Shown: in pieces, positions 35,555-45,523 of the stretch | Position numbering within the stretch: the first letter of the stretch is position 1 | How the letters are laid out: each line of letters begins with the position of its first letter | Source: Salinimicrobium sp050750585 | Lineage (GTDB): Bacteria; Bacteroidota; Bacteroidia; Flavobacteriales; Flavobacteriaceae | Length of the DNA stretch: 64,000 nucleotides | Direction of reading: 5' to 3' | NCBI RefSeq assembly: GCF_050750585.1 | Contig: NZ_JBOJLM010000011.1 | Location: forward strand, 1 to 64,000 | The notes under the pieces: model-generated | What the model saw: the letters and a program-made list of their open reading frames with translations, nothing else | Databases searched by the model: none | What the model was told of the DNA's origin: nothing | Position numbers and translations under genes: made by a program

Positions 35555-38341
35555 ATGAACCCCCGACTTCTTGTGAAAACTAATTTCCATCTCCTGATCC
35601 TCCTTTTTTTGAGCCTGATGGTAAAGGGCCAGGAATTACCACCTGTCACCAATTATTCGCCAGGGGAATATGGTGGCGGGAACCAAAACTGGATGATCTC
35701 CCAGGGGCCAGATAAAAAGATATATGTTGCCAACAACGTCGGATTACTTCAGTTTGACGGAGAGCACTGGAACTTATACAAAGTTCCCGGAGAGACAGCT
35801 GTGCGCTCGGTACTGACCTCATCTCGTAACATATATACCGGGGCTTACATGGAGTTTGGATACTGGCAACAGCAGGAAAACGGAAGGCTTAAGTACTACT
35901 CTCTTAAAGACGCTGTTGGTGGGGAATTGATAGATGGTGAACAGTTTTGGGATATAAAAGAAGTTGGGAGTCATGTGATTTTTCAAAGTCACCAACGCCT
36001 GTACAGCTTCAACAAGGAAACTGGAAAGGTAATGAGCATAGTTACCGAAGATAATATTTCCAACCTTTTTAAGGTGCAGGATAAAATATATTACCAGGTT
36101 GCCGAAAAAGGTCTTTTTGTTGTTGAAGATGGAGTTGGTAGGAATTTAGTAGACAATGAAACGATCAAGAACAAACCCATTATTGCCCTGTTTCCATACG
36201 CTGGCGACAAAATTCTTGCAGTAACGCGTGATGATGGGCTATTTACTATTTCTGATAATTCCTGGGAATCCTTTCCGGTAGAAGGTTATCCCATTTCTGA
36301 GAGTTTCTTTTCAGCGCTCTACCTCCAGGATGGCTCTTTAGCTCTGGGTAGCATTGGCGATGGACTGTACATTCTCAATCTTGAAGGAAAGTTGGAATAT
36401 CACTTGTCTCAACCTTCTCTGCTGAATAATACCATGCTGGCTGTTATGGAGGATGAAGAAGGTAATGTTTGGGGCGGATTGGATAACGGGATTGCAGTAA
36501 TTAATAAACAGAGTCCTTTCCGGATTTTCGTTGATACTTTTGGAAAGATCGGTACTGTCTATTGCAGCGTGGAAGTTGATGGTATCATGTACCTGGGAAC
36601 CAATCAGGGGTTGTATTATAAGGATGCTAAATCTAATGAAGCATATCAGTTAATCCCGGGTACAACAGGGCAGGTATGGAGCTTAAATTATCTGGAGGGT
36701 CAACTTTATGCAGGCCATGACCGGGGAACTTTCAGAATTGAAGGAACAAAGGCAATACACATATGGGACGGGCTTGGAACCTGGACCATGGGAGAAATTG
36801 GTGCAGGAATTATTCAGGGGCATTACAATGGCTTAAGTTATTTTGAAGATGGTGCTCCAAATGAAGAAGCAGATTATTTAGATGACTTTGACCTTTCTGT
36901 GCAGCACATGATAATAGAGAACGATTCCATCTTGTGGATGAGCCATTTTCACAGAGGGGTTTTCCGCGTGAATCTTAGTGAAACTTATTCGGAAGTTGAG
37001 GCTATGGAAAATTTTGGGATCTCAGGAAAATCAGGTCTCGGACCTCAAATTTTCAGGTTTGAAAACCAAATTTACTATGCTACAGAAGATTCGGTTTATA
37101 AGTATAAAAGTGATTTGAATGAATTTACTGCAGAAAACGATCTTAATAGACTTAGTAGTAAAACCAACAGAATAAGTGGAGCTTCCCGGGTACTCGATGA
37201 CGGTAGCTGGTGGACTTTTGGAGAAGACAACCTGTATTACGTAAATAGGGATCCTTTTGAACAAAAACTTGTTGCCCAAAAAGTTCCCCTGCCATTAGAA
37301 AACCGGATTATTACCAAGGGGTTTGAAAATATTTCATTGATAGGTGAAAACCGCTACCTGGTAGGATCTAACGGAGGTTACATAGAATTTTCCCTGCCTG
37401 TTGACAACATACCATCGGGAGAGCTCATGCTCAATGCGGTTAGCACGTCTTCCAAAAGAGAGAATTTCACATACCAGCAGTTGGGGGAAAGTAAACTGGA
37501 ACTGGACAGCGAGATAAATAACATTCAGTTTGTCTACAGCATTCCGGCGTACCAGAGCTTATCCAGAGCCGAATACAGTTATCGGCTTCTAAATTATTCC
37601 TCTGCCTGGTCACAGTGGGACCAAACTGGTATTGCCAGTTTTGAAAATCTCCCGGCAGGGAGCTACACCTTTGAGGTAAAAGGCAGAATAAATGATCGGG
37701 ATACTAAAACCCTGAGTTATAAATTCACTATTGCGAAACCCTGGTATTACAGCAATTTAGCCGTTGTGGTTTACCTGTTACTATTTATTCTTGGGCTGGT
37801 GGTGATTCATTACACTTATAACCGGCGACATAAAAAGATCATAGAGGAAAGGGAGAGGAACCTCAAGTTAAAGAACCTTGAAGCAGAACAGGAGATCATT
37901 AGGCTTCAAAAAGAGCATTTAGAAAAGGACATGCAGGAAAAGAATAGTCAGCTGGCAGCTTCTACCATGTCTATTATAAAGAAGAATGAACTTCTTTCCA
38001 CTCTAAAAGCCGATCTTAAGGAAGCCGACAATCCACAAGTGAAAAAGGTGATAAGAACAATTGATCGGGAGTTGAGGGAAGAAGACAACTGGAAGATGTT
38101 CAAGGAAGCCTTTAAAAATGCAGATAAAGAATTTTTTGATAAGATTAAAAACAAGCACCCCGAGCTAACCTCCAATGACCTTCGCCTTTGTGCTTATTTG
38201 CGATTAAATCTTTCTTCTAAAGAAATTGCACCCCTGGTTAATATTTCAGTAAAGAGTGTGGAGATTAAGCGATATCGTTTGAGGAAGAAGATGAATTTGC
38301 CGCGCGAGGCGAATTTAACAGACTATATTATGAATTTATAG
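35555..38341 (+). CDS. Membrane-spanning propeller/Y_Y_Y regulator with LuxR-type HTH (laminarin locus)
   Basis: The product is 928 residues. Signal peptide (LLFLSLMVKGQ), then a periplasmic Reg_prop-like propeller (blades such as GNVWGGLDNGIAVI), a Y_Y_Y domain at about 661-715, and one membrane span at about 734-756 (LAVVVYLLLFILGLVVIHYTY). A charged coiled coil follows to about 850. The C-terminal HTH of LuxR/GerE type is at about 868-925 (LTSNDLRLCAYLRLNLSSKEIAPLVNISVKSVEIKRYRLRKKM). Unlike the HTCS it has no histidine kinase and no receiver. It should bind DNA while anchored in the inner membrane, directly linking periplasmic ligand sensing to transcription of the adjacent susC operon. 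The unusual operator-like repeats begin only 11 bases after its stop. Confidence 0.85.
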   Translation: MNPRLLVKTNFHLLILLFLSLMVKGQELPPVTNYSPGEYGGGNQNWMISQGPDKKIYVANNVGLLQFDGEHWNLYKVPGETAVRSVLTSSRNIYTGAYMEFGYWQQQENGRLKYYSLKDAVGGELIDGEQFWDIKEVGSHVIFQSHQRLYSFNKETGKVMSIVTEDNISNLFKVQDKIYYQVAEKGLFVVEDGVGRNLVDNETIKNKPIIALFPYAGDKILAVTRDDGLFTISDNSWESFPVEGYPISESFFSALYLQDGSLALGSIGDGLYILNLEGKLEYHLSQPSLLNNTMLAVMEDEEGNVWGGLDNGIAVINKQSPFRIFVDTFGKIGTVYCSVEVDGIMYLGTNQGLYYKDAKSNEAYQLIPGTTGQVWSLNYLEGQLYAGHDRGTFRIEGTKAIHIWDGLGTWTMGEIGAGIIQGHYNGLSYFEDGAPNEEADYLDDFDLSVQHMIIENDSILWMSHFHRGVFRVNLSETYSEVEAMENFGISGKSGLGPQIFRFENQIYYATEDSVYKYKSDLNEFTAENDLNRLSSKTNRISGASRVLDDGSWWTFGEDNLYYVNRDPFEQKLVAQKVPLPLENRIITKGFENISLIGENRYLVGSNGGYIEFSLPVDNIPSGELMLNAVSTSSKRENFTYQQLGESKLELDSEINNIQFVYSIPAYQSLSRAEYSYRLLNYSSAWSQWDQTGIASFENLPAGSYTFEVKGRINDRDTKTLSYKFTIAKPWYYSNLAVVVYLLLFILGLVVIHYTYNRRHKKIIEERERNLKLKNLEAEQEIIRLQKEHLEKDMQEKNSQLAASTMSIIKKNELLSTLKADLKEADNPQVKKVIRTIDRELREEDNWKMFKEAFKNADKEFFDKIKNKHPELTSNDLRLCAYLRLNLSSKEIAPLVNISVKSVEIKRYRLRKKMNLPREANLTDYIMNL

Positions 38342-38723
38342 CCTTAACAAGACCTCTAATAACCTCTACAACACCTCTACATTTTAAAGAACGCTTTGAT
38401 TTTCTGCCTTTTTCCATGCCCCTATATTTTTAGGCTTTCCCGGTATAATCCATGATTGTAGGGGATGTTTTCCTATCTATACATAAGACTTTTTTTCCAC
38501 TGTAGGTTTTTTGTAAAGGCGACGTTTGCGCTGTCTTCTCTTTTACTTGATAAATTAGTAACATGATTTTAACAGCAATCATCGGAGATTTTGTCTTTTC
38601 CATAATTGCCGACCGTAGTGATTTGTATTATAGTAAATCGCAAACGATTTCGATTATGAATGACATTTTTACGAATTGAATGTTACTTAAAATTTTTAGA
38701 CTAATAACTAAATCAAAAAGTCA
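38342..38723 (+). promoter_or_regulatory. Regulatory gap before the laminarin susC, with phased ACCTCTA repeats
   Basis: This is a 382-base region without a gene. Three copies of ACCTCTA start at 38352, 38362 and 38373, spaced 10 and 11 bases, so they sit on one face of the helix. Further down, AAATCG (38635-38640) and CGATTT (38645-38650) form an inverted repeat around CAAA, about 75 bases before susC. A half-copy of the iterated element (TGACATTTTT) is near 38660. Either site could be the operator for the LuxR-type regulator. Confidence 0.5.
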
Positions 38724-41700
38724 ATGAAAATTAAGAACTATTTAATGATGTTATTTTTATTCGTCATGAGCACAGCTTTAGCTCAAACGAAGCAAATAAC
38801 CGGTACCGTAGTAGATGGTGATGGTATTCCCTTACCGGGAGCCAATGTCATTATTAAAGGCACAACAACCGGAACTCTTACCGATTTTGACGGCAAGTTT
38901 GCAATAGAGGCAGCACCGGGTGACGTTCTTGTATTCTCCTATATAGGATATGAGACTATTGAAACTGTAGTAGACGATCAACAAGATCTAGCAATCACTC
39001 TTGCACCAGATACTGCGTCGCTGGATGAAGTTGTGGTAGTGGGTTATGGTACACAAAAGAGGAGTGTAGTCACCGGCGCAATTTCTAGCGTGAATGCTTC
39101 AGATCTTGAATCGATGCCTATAAATACTGTAGGTGAGGCTTTGCAGGGTCGTACTTCAGGATTAACAGTAGCTGCGGCTAGTGGGCAACCTGGCTCAGGA
39201 GCTACCATTCGAGTGCGGGGAATAACTACCCTTAATAACAACAATCCGCTATGGATAGTTGACGGTGTAGTTGTCGATGATGGTGGAATAGGATATTTAA
39301 ATCAATCAGATATTGCGTCTATAGAGGTTTTAAAAGATGCTGCATCTCAGGCTATTTATGGAGCAAGGGCAGCCAGTGGGGTTATTCTCATCACTACAAA
39401 ATCTGGTAAGGAGGGTAAAATTCGTGTTAATTATAACACCTATTTAGGTGTTTCTGAACCGGCCGAACGCATAGACATGACTAATGCTACCCAATATGCA
39501 GCTTTGCGGAACGAAGCCAGTGTCAATGATGGAGAAGGTATTGTTTTTAACGATCTTAGTACCTTGGGACAGGGAACGGACTGGCAGGATGTTATTTTTA
39601 ATGATTCGGCTTTTCGCCAAAATCATGAACTCAGCATTAGCGGAGGAAATGAAACATCCACTTTTTATTTTTCTTTTGGTTATTTGGAAGAGGAAGGGAT
39701 CGTAGCCACCGATATTTCCAGTTATGAGCGTACGAATCTTAGATTAAACTCTACGCATGATATTACTCCCTGGTTAACTTTTGGAGAGAATTTTGGATAT
39801 TCAAGAATCAAAAGTGTAGGGATAGGAAATACTAACAGTGAATATGGAGGTCCTTTAAGTTCTGCTATAAATTTAGATCCTCTTACACCTGTTGTAGTGA
39901 CCGATCCCGAAAGGTTGTCACAATTTCCTTACAACCAGGATCTACCTTTTCTAAGAGATGCAAATGGAAATCCTTATGGTATTTCTCAACAGGTAGCTCA
40001 GGAGATAATAAATCCACTCGCATATATTCAAACTCGTTTGGGCAACTTTGGTTATAGTGATAACTTTGTAGGAAATGCTTTTTTAGAAGCAGAGCCCATT
40101 GAAGGCTTAGTTTTTCGTTCAAATCTTGGAGTCAAACTTTCATACTGGGGCGATGAATCTTTCACCCCAATTAATTACCTAAATGCCTCTTTTAGTACCG
40201 CAAAAACTTCTTACTCCAGGGGCAGCAATAACAAACTCGATTATAACCTGGAGAACACTGTATCATATTCAGATGAAATTGAACAACATAATTTCACAAT
40301 ACTATTAGGTCAGGGAGCCTATAAGGAAAATGAGGCTGAAGGTTTAAGTGTAACTAAATTTGGCATTCCGGTAGACAATTTTGATGACGCATCATTAAAT
40401 TTTGATGTACCTGAGGATGATGTTGTTTCAAACGGTTATGAAAATGTGCCTCATAAAGTTTCTTCTCTTTTTGCAAGACTCAACTACAATTATGCTGAGA
40501 AGTACCTCTTCAGTGGAATAATTCGGAGAGACGGTTCTTCCAGATTTGGAGCAAATAATAAATACGGTATATTCCCATCTGGATCTATAGGATGGGTTGT
40601 TTCCAGAGAAGATTTTTGGGGAGGTGAAAATCCTGTTGGATTTTTTAAGTTGAGAGGAAGTTATGGAATTGTGGGAAATGACAATGTAGGAGATCTTGCT
40701 TACCTGTCAACTATTAGTTCAGGTAGAAATTATGCATTTGGCGATCAGCTTGGGAGTTATGATGTAGGGTACAGCCCCGATGCACCGGCCAATCCCGATC
40801 TAAAGTGGGAAGAAACTAGCCAACTAAACATCGGTTTTGAATCTCGGTTCTTTAATGGATTTTCTCTTGAAGTAGATTGGTACAAGAAAGAAACTACAGA
40901 TATTTTGCTGTACCCAAGGATACCTGCATTCGCAGGGGTAATTGGTAATCCTGCTAGAAACGTGGGAGATATGGAAAACACAGGGGTAGAAGTAAATTTC
41001 GGCTATTCCATGAATAAAGATGACTATGGTTTTTCATTAAATGCCAACGGATCTTATCTACATAATGAGGTAACATATTTGGGTGAGGGTCAGGAATACC
41101 TTGATGGAGGAGTTGCTTTCCAGTCCAGTACTTTTCCTATAACCAGGACTGCGGTTGGGCAGGCAGTAAATTCATTTTATGGTTTTAAAACTCTTGGGGT
41201 TTTTCAGACCCAGGAAGAAATAAACAATTATACCAATGCCAATGGAGATCTTATACAACCCAATGCTGTACCAGGAGATTTTAAGTGGCAGGATAGTGAC
41301 GGAAGTGGAGCTATAGGGGAAGAAGATCGTGTGTTTATTGGTGATCCAACTCCAGACTGGTCCTATGGAATTACCGTTAGTGGTTACTATAAAGATTTTG
41401 ATTTTACAATTTTTGGTCAGGGTGTTGCTGGAAACCAGATATTTCAAGGTCTTCGCCGTTTAGATATCGCAAATGCAAATTATCCTGCGAAAGCTATGGA
41501 AAGATGGACCGGACCTGGTACTTCCAATTCTCATCCACGCATGACAAATGATGACCCTAATAACAACTATAGTAATCCATCAGATTTTTATCTTGAAGAC
41601 GGAGATTATTTCAGAATCAAAAATGCCCAAATAGGGTATAATTTACCCGATTCTCTTCTTTCTACTGTAGGGTTTGAAAAAGTTAGGGTGTATGTAATGA

Positions 41701-41831
41701 GTGAGAACCTGTTAACCTTTACTAAATATACAGGTTTCGACCCAGAGATTGGAGGGGGTGTGTTGAGTATTGACAGAGGTATTTATCCACAGGCAAGATC
41801 CTTTATGCTTGGAGCTTCAATTGGGTTTTAA
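38724..41831 (+). CDS. SusC-like TonB-dependent transporter (laminarin locus)
   Basis: The product is 1035 residues. Signal peptide ending TALAQ; carboxypeptidase-regulatory-like domain (ITGTVVDGDGIPLPGANVIIKG, then TDFDGKFAI); plug (LDEVVVVGYGTQKRSVVTGAI, then IEVLKDAASQAIYGARAASGVILITT); large barrel ending ARSFMLGASIGF. It would import beta-1,3-glucan oligosaccharides together with the SusD encoded 27 bases downstream. It is about as long as the SusC of the first locus but diverges clearly in the barrel, so the two are paralogues with different ligands rather than a recent duplication. Confidence 0.95.
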   Translation: MKIKNYLMMLFLFVMSTALAQTKQITGTVVDGDGIPLPGANVIIKGTTTGTLTDFDGKFAIEAAPGDVLVFSYIGYETIETVVDDQQDLAITLAPDTASLDEVVVVGYGTQKRSVVTGAISSVNASDLESMPINTVGEALQGRTSGLTVAAASGQPGSGATIRVRGITTLNNNNPLWIVDGVVVDDGGIGYLNQSDIASIEVLKDAASQAIYGARAASGVILITTKSGKEGKIRVNYNTYLGVSEPAERIDMTNATQYAALRNEASVNDGEGIVFNDLSTLGQGTDWQDVIFNDSAFRQNHELSISGGNETSTFYFSFGYLEEEGIVATDISSYERTNLRLNSTHDITPWLTFGENFGYSRIKSVGIGNTNSEYGGPLSSAINLDPLTPVVVTDPERLSQFPYNQDLPFLRDANGNPYGISQQVAQEIINPLAYIQTRLGNFGYSDNFVGNAFLEAEPIEGLVFRSNLGVKLSYWGDESFTPINYLNASFSTAKTSYSRGSNNKLDYNLENTVSYSDEIEQHNFTILLGQGAYKENEAEGLSVTKFGIPVDNFDDASLNFDVPEDDVVSNGYENVPHKVSSLFARLNYNYAEKYLFSGIIRRDGSSRFGANNKYGIFPSGSIGWVVSREDFWGGENPVGFFKLRGSYGIVGNDNVGDLAYLSTISSGRNYAFGDQLGSYDVGYSPDAPANPDLKWEETSQLNIGFESRFFNGFSLEVDWYKKETTDILLYPRIPAFAGVIGNPARNVGDMENTGVEVNFGYSMNKDDYGFSLNANGSYLHNEVTYLGEGQEYLDGGVAFQSSTFPITRTAVGQAVNSFYGFKTLGVFQTQEEINNYTNANGDLIQPNAVPGDFKWQDSDGSGAIGEEDRVFIGDPTPDWSYGITVSGYYKDFDFTIFGQGVAGNQIFQGLRRLDIANANYPAKAMERWTGPGTSNSHPRMTNDDPNNNYSNPSDFYLEDGDYFRIKNAQIGYNLPDSLLSTVGFEKVRVYVMSENLLTFTKYTGFDPEIGGGVLSIDRGIYPQARSFMLGASIGF

Positions 41832-41858
41832 TTTGAAATATTTATAAAAAATACTACA

Positions 41859-43394
41859 ATGAAAAAAATAATAAAATATATAGCAGTCGTTGTTTCAACG
41901 GTTACTTTGGCTGCCTGTAGCGATGATTTCTTAGAAGTAGAGCCACGAGGGCAAAGCTTGGAATCAAACTATTACCGCAATGCAGAGGAAGCTTATAATG
42001 GTTTAGTTGCAGCTTATGATCCCATAGGTTGGGTTGGTCAGAATTATGTTGCAAAAGAATTTGCACTCAACGCAGCTTCCGATGACTTTTATGCCGGGGG
42101 TGGAAACTCACAGGATGTTCCGGCCATCCAAGCCTGGTCCAATTATACCCTAGATCCTGCTACAGGGCCACAGGAAGAATTATGGAGAAGAAGTTATTCG
42201 GGAATATACCGGACGAATGTTCTCCTCTCAAAATTACCAAATACTGAAATGGATGAGCAGTTGAGAAGCCGGTTTGAGGCCGAGATGAAATTTCTTAGAG
42301 CTTATTATTACTTTGATTTGATAAGATTGTTCGAACGTATTCCTTTGTTTACTGAGCCTGTAGCGGCCAGTGAGTTAGGTAGTGCAATGCAGGTGGATCG
42401 TGCAGAGGTCTTTGCTCAAATAGAACAGGATCTAACTGAAGCAATTCCTAACCTACCAACACAAATTGATGCAGCAACCGAAGCCGGTAGGGCTACACAG
42501 GGTGCCGGGAAAGCCCTTTTAGGAAAGGTATATCTGCACTTGGAAAAATTTGGAGAAGCTGCCCAGCAGTTAAGTGAAGTAAATGGAACTCCTGGAGGCA
42601 ATAATCAGTACGGCTATAAGTTGCTTGAAAATTTTGGAGATCTTTTTGAAAATGAGAATCAGTTCAATGAGGAATCAATTTTTGAAGTGATCCATACTTC
42701 AGCTTCAAATTGGGGAGATTGGGACTGTATTGGTTGTACAGAAGGTAACCTGCTAAACCAAATGTCGGCACCCCGGGGATACAATATTCTGCAACAAGGT
42801 AAGGGTGCGCCCGACTTTATTGCGGGATGGGGTTTTAATATTCCTACAGAAAAACTTGTGGATGCCTTTATTTACAATGATGGCAGCTATGATAACAGGT
42901 ATAAGTACACCATTAGTAATCTCGACAGCCTTGAACAGGCGGGGGTTATTTCCTATGAGGAAAGTTACCAGGACACCGGATATTTCCTTAAGAAATTCGC
43001 CGGGGAACAGGAAGATCGTTCTACAGGGGGAGGAAACTTTGAACTTAACTGGTCTCAGAACTTTTATGATATAAGATTAGCAGACACTTATTTACTGGAA
43101 GCTGAAGCTTTGGTAAGAGGTGGAGGAGATGCTAATCGTGCACAGGCTTTACTGGATGCTGTAAGGAATAGAGTTGGGGAAGAATCTGTACCTGCTACTT
43201 TCGAGAATATTCTTAGGGAAAGAAGGATTGAACTTGCAGGAGAAGGACATAGATGGTTTGATCTTCAAAGAGCCGGCCTCGCTGCTCAATATTTGGAATT
43301 CAAAGGTTATGTAGAAGGGAAACATGATAAACTTCCTATTCCATTACAGGACTTAACAAATACTCAATTGGAGCAAGATCCTGCTTATCAGTAA
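41859..43394 (+). CDS. SusD/RagB-family lipoprotein (laminarin locus)
   Basis: The product is 511 residues with lipoprotein signal MKKIIKYIAVVVSTVTLAAC (Cys20). It has the SusD start DDFLEVEPRGQSLESNYYRNAEEAYNGLVAAYDP, the helical FEAEMKFLRAYYYFDLIRLFERIPLFTEP segment, and the C-terminal signature LRERRIELAGEGHRWFDLQRAG. It forms the lid of the neighbouring SusC. It is followed after 15-24 bases by the PKD-type binding lipoprotein, giving the usual susC-susD-SGBP order. Confidence 0.95.
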   Translation: MKKIIKYIAVVVSTVTLAACSDDFLEVEPRGQSLESNYYRNAEEAYNGLVAAYDPIGWVGQNYVAKEFALNAASDDFYAGGGNSQDVPAIQAWSNYTLDPATGPQEELWRRSYSGIYRTNVLLSKLPNTEMDEQLRSRFEAEMKFLRAYYYFDLIRLFERIPLFTEPVAASELGSAMQVDRAEVFAQIEQDLTEAIPNLPTQIDAATEAGRATQGAGKALLGKVYLHLEKFGEAAQQLSEVNGTPGGNNQYGYKLLENFGDLFENENQFNEESIFEVIHTSASNWGDWDCIGCTEGNLLNQMSAPRGYNILQQGKGAPDFIAGWGFNIPTEKLVDAFIYNDGSYDNRYKYTISNLDSLEQAGVISYEESYQDTGYFLKKFAGEQEDRSTGGGNFELNWSQNFYDIRLADTYLLEAEALVRGGGDANRAQALLDAVRNRVGEESVPATFENILRERRIELAGEGHRWFDLQRAGLAAQYLEFKGYVEGKHDKLPIPLQDLTNTQLEQDPAYQ

Positions 43395-43418
43395 GTCATT
43401 CAATAACAAATGAATAAT

Positions 43419-45512
43419 ATGAAAAATATATTTAGAATCATCTTAGCTGTTTTTGTTAGCGCGGCCGTTATAAGCTGTGACAAAGAGGACGATAGTTTGG
43501 GAGTGGATCTTGAAGGACTGGCAGCCCCGTCAAATTTGGGAGCAACGTTCAAGATCACACAGGATAACACTGGTATGGTAACCATCATTCCAACCGGTGA
43601 AGGCGCAAATTTATTCACAGTTGATTTTGGTGACGGTTCTACACCTTCAGAAGAAATTAGTATGGGGGAAAGTGTAACCCATACCTATGCTGAAGGGAAT
43701 TACAACATCATTATCACAGGGACAAATATTGCAGGAGAATCGGCTGAAGGTACTCAGCCATTAACCGTTTCTTTCCGGGCACCCGAGAATCTGGAGGTTA
43801 ACATAAATAAAGATCCTCAGGATAGTTACACTATTTCTGTTAGTGCCACAGCAGATTATGCTGCAATGTATCAGGTATACTTTGGAGATGTTGTAGATGA
43901 AGAGGCCACTCCTCTTATGGTTGGAGAAACTGTAAGTCATACATATGAAACAGTTGGTACCTATAATGTTCGGGTTGTTGCCTTAAGTGGCGGTGAAGCG
44001 ACCATTGAGGCTACACAGGAAGTAACAATAACAGATCCTTTGTTCCTTCCAATAGATTTTGAATCTGAAAAACTGGATTATACCTGGGCAGGATTTGGAG
44101 GTGCAAGTGGAGAAGTGATTACCAATCCCGATATGAGCGGCATTAACATGAGTTCTAAAGTAGTTGAGCTTAAAAAATCAGCCGGAGCAGAGACCTGGGC
44201 CGGAATTTCCTTATTTCTGGATGAACCTCTCAATTTTACTGAAGGTACCGCAGTTAAAATGAAAGTCTGGTCCCCTAAAGCAGGAGTTCCTGTCCTATTT
44301 AAAATTGAAGATTCTGGGTCCGAACCCGATGCAAATGGAAATCCTACCATATTTGTTGAAGTGATCTCAAATACAACCACCACTGGAGAATGGGAGGAGA
44401 TTACTTTTGACTTAACTACCTCCGAGAGATTTGATCCGTCAGTCACTTACGACAGGGTGATCGTGTTCTATGACTTCGGAAATATTGGAGAAGGTACTTC
44501 CTTCTACTTTGATGACATCAAATTGACGAATCTTGAACCATTAAAACTACCTATTACCTTTGACAGGAGTGCTATAAATTACTCACCGGAAGTTTTTGGT
44601 GGTACTTCTTTTGAGGTGGTTTCGAATCCAGATAAATCTGGAGCCAATACTTCTACTACCATGGTTGGGGCACTTACAAATGCCGGGAATGCCTGGGAAG
44701 GTGTTTCCTTTAATCTTGAAGAGCCGGTAGATTTTAGTGGAGATAACAAAACGATCACGATGAAACTGTGGTCAGATGTTGCTCTACCCGTTCTTCTAAA
44801 GTTCGAAGGTGGTGTTAGTGGAGAAAGGCAGACAGAAGTGGTCGCTAACCACGGTGGATCCGGTTGGGAAGAACTCAGCTTTAACTTTAGTACAGATGCA
44901 GTGAAAAGTTATATCGATGGATCACAGGGAGTAGGAGAACCGTTTGTTCCAACAGGGGAATATGCTACCATGACTATTTTTATAGATGGTCCCGGCAATT
45001 CAGCAGGAACATTCTATCTGGATGACATACAAAAGCTGCAAAACGGAGAAACCTCCTATATATCCATTTTCAGTGATGTTGCAGATGATGTTGTGGTCGA
45101 TACCTGGAGAACGGACTGGTCTGCTGCAAATTACGAGGAGGTAACGTTTGAGGGTAAATTATCCAAACACTTCACAAATTTAGACTTTGTTGGAATTGAA
45201 ACTGTGGCAAACCAATTGGATATTACCAATATGACCCACATGCATCTGGAATTCTATACAGAAAATGCGACCAGTTTTAAAGTTAAGCTGGTAGACTTTG
45301 GTCCAAATGGGGTGTATGAAGAGGGAGGTGATAATACCGAACATGAAGTGGTTATAGAAAACCCCGTACAAAACCAATGGGTGAGTGTGGATATTCCATT
45401 GTCAGATTTTACAAATCTCACCACACGCGATCATATTTCACAGCTTATCTTTTCAGCTACACCTACTGGAACAGCTAATGTGTATGTGACCAATGTATAC
45501 TTTCATAATTAA
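43419..45512 (+). CDS. PKD-type surface glycan-binding lipoprotein (laminarin locus)
   Basis: ATG 43419 gives 697 residues starting MKNIFRIILAVFVSAAVISC with lipid Cys20; ATG 43410 would add three residues. Two PKD-type domains lie at about 30-125 and 126-215 (FTVDFGDGSTPSEEISMGESVTHTYAEGNYNI; then YQVYFGDV...SHTYETVGTYNVRVVA). Then come two or three related beta-sandwich modules, each opening with a pattern like LPIDFES or LPITFDRSAINY and ending FYFDDIKL or FYLDDIQKL. This matches carbohydrate-binding-module-like folds common in laminarin loci. No catalytic motif is seen. It likely sits on the cell surface and holds laminarin near the SusCD pair and the GH16 enzyme. Confidence 0.8.
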   Translation: MKNIFRIILAVFVSAAVISCDKEDDSLGVDLEGLAAPSNLGATFKITQDNTGMVTIIPTGEGANLFTVDFGDGSTPSEEISMGESVTHTYAEGNYNIIITGTNIAGESAEGTQPLTVSFRAPENLEVNINKDPQDSYTISVSATADYAAMYQVYFGDVVDEEATPLMVGETVSHTYETVGTYNVRVVALSGGEATIEATQEVTITDPLFLPIDFESEKLDYTWAGFGGASGEVITNPDMSGINMSSKVVELKKSAGAETWAGISLFLDEPLNFTEGTAVKMKVWSPKAGVPVLFKIEDSGSEPDANGNPTIFVEVISNTTTTGEWEEITFDLTTSERFDPSVTYDRVIVFYDFGNIGEGTSFYFDDIKLTNLEPLKLPITFDRSAINYSPEVFGGTSFEVVSNPDKSGANTSTTMVGALTNAGNAWEGVSFNLEEPVDFSGDNKTITMKLWSDVALPVLLKFEGGVSGERQTEVVANHGGSGWEELSFNFSTDAVKSYIDGSQGVGEPFVPTGEYATMTIFIDGPGNSAGTFYLDDIQKLQNGETSYISIFSDVADDVVVDTWRTDWSAANYEEVTFEGKLSKHFTNLDFVGIETVANQLDITNMTHMHLEFYTENATSFKVKLVDFGPNGVYEEGGDNTEHEVVIENPVQNQWVSVDIPLSDFTNLTTRDHISQLIFSATPTGTANVYVTNVYFHN

Positions 45513-45523
45513 AAAGGAGAAAC

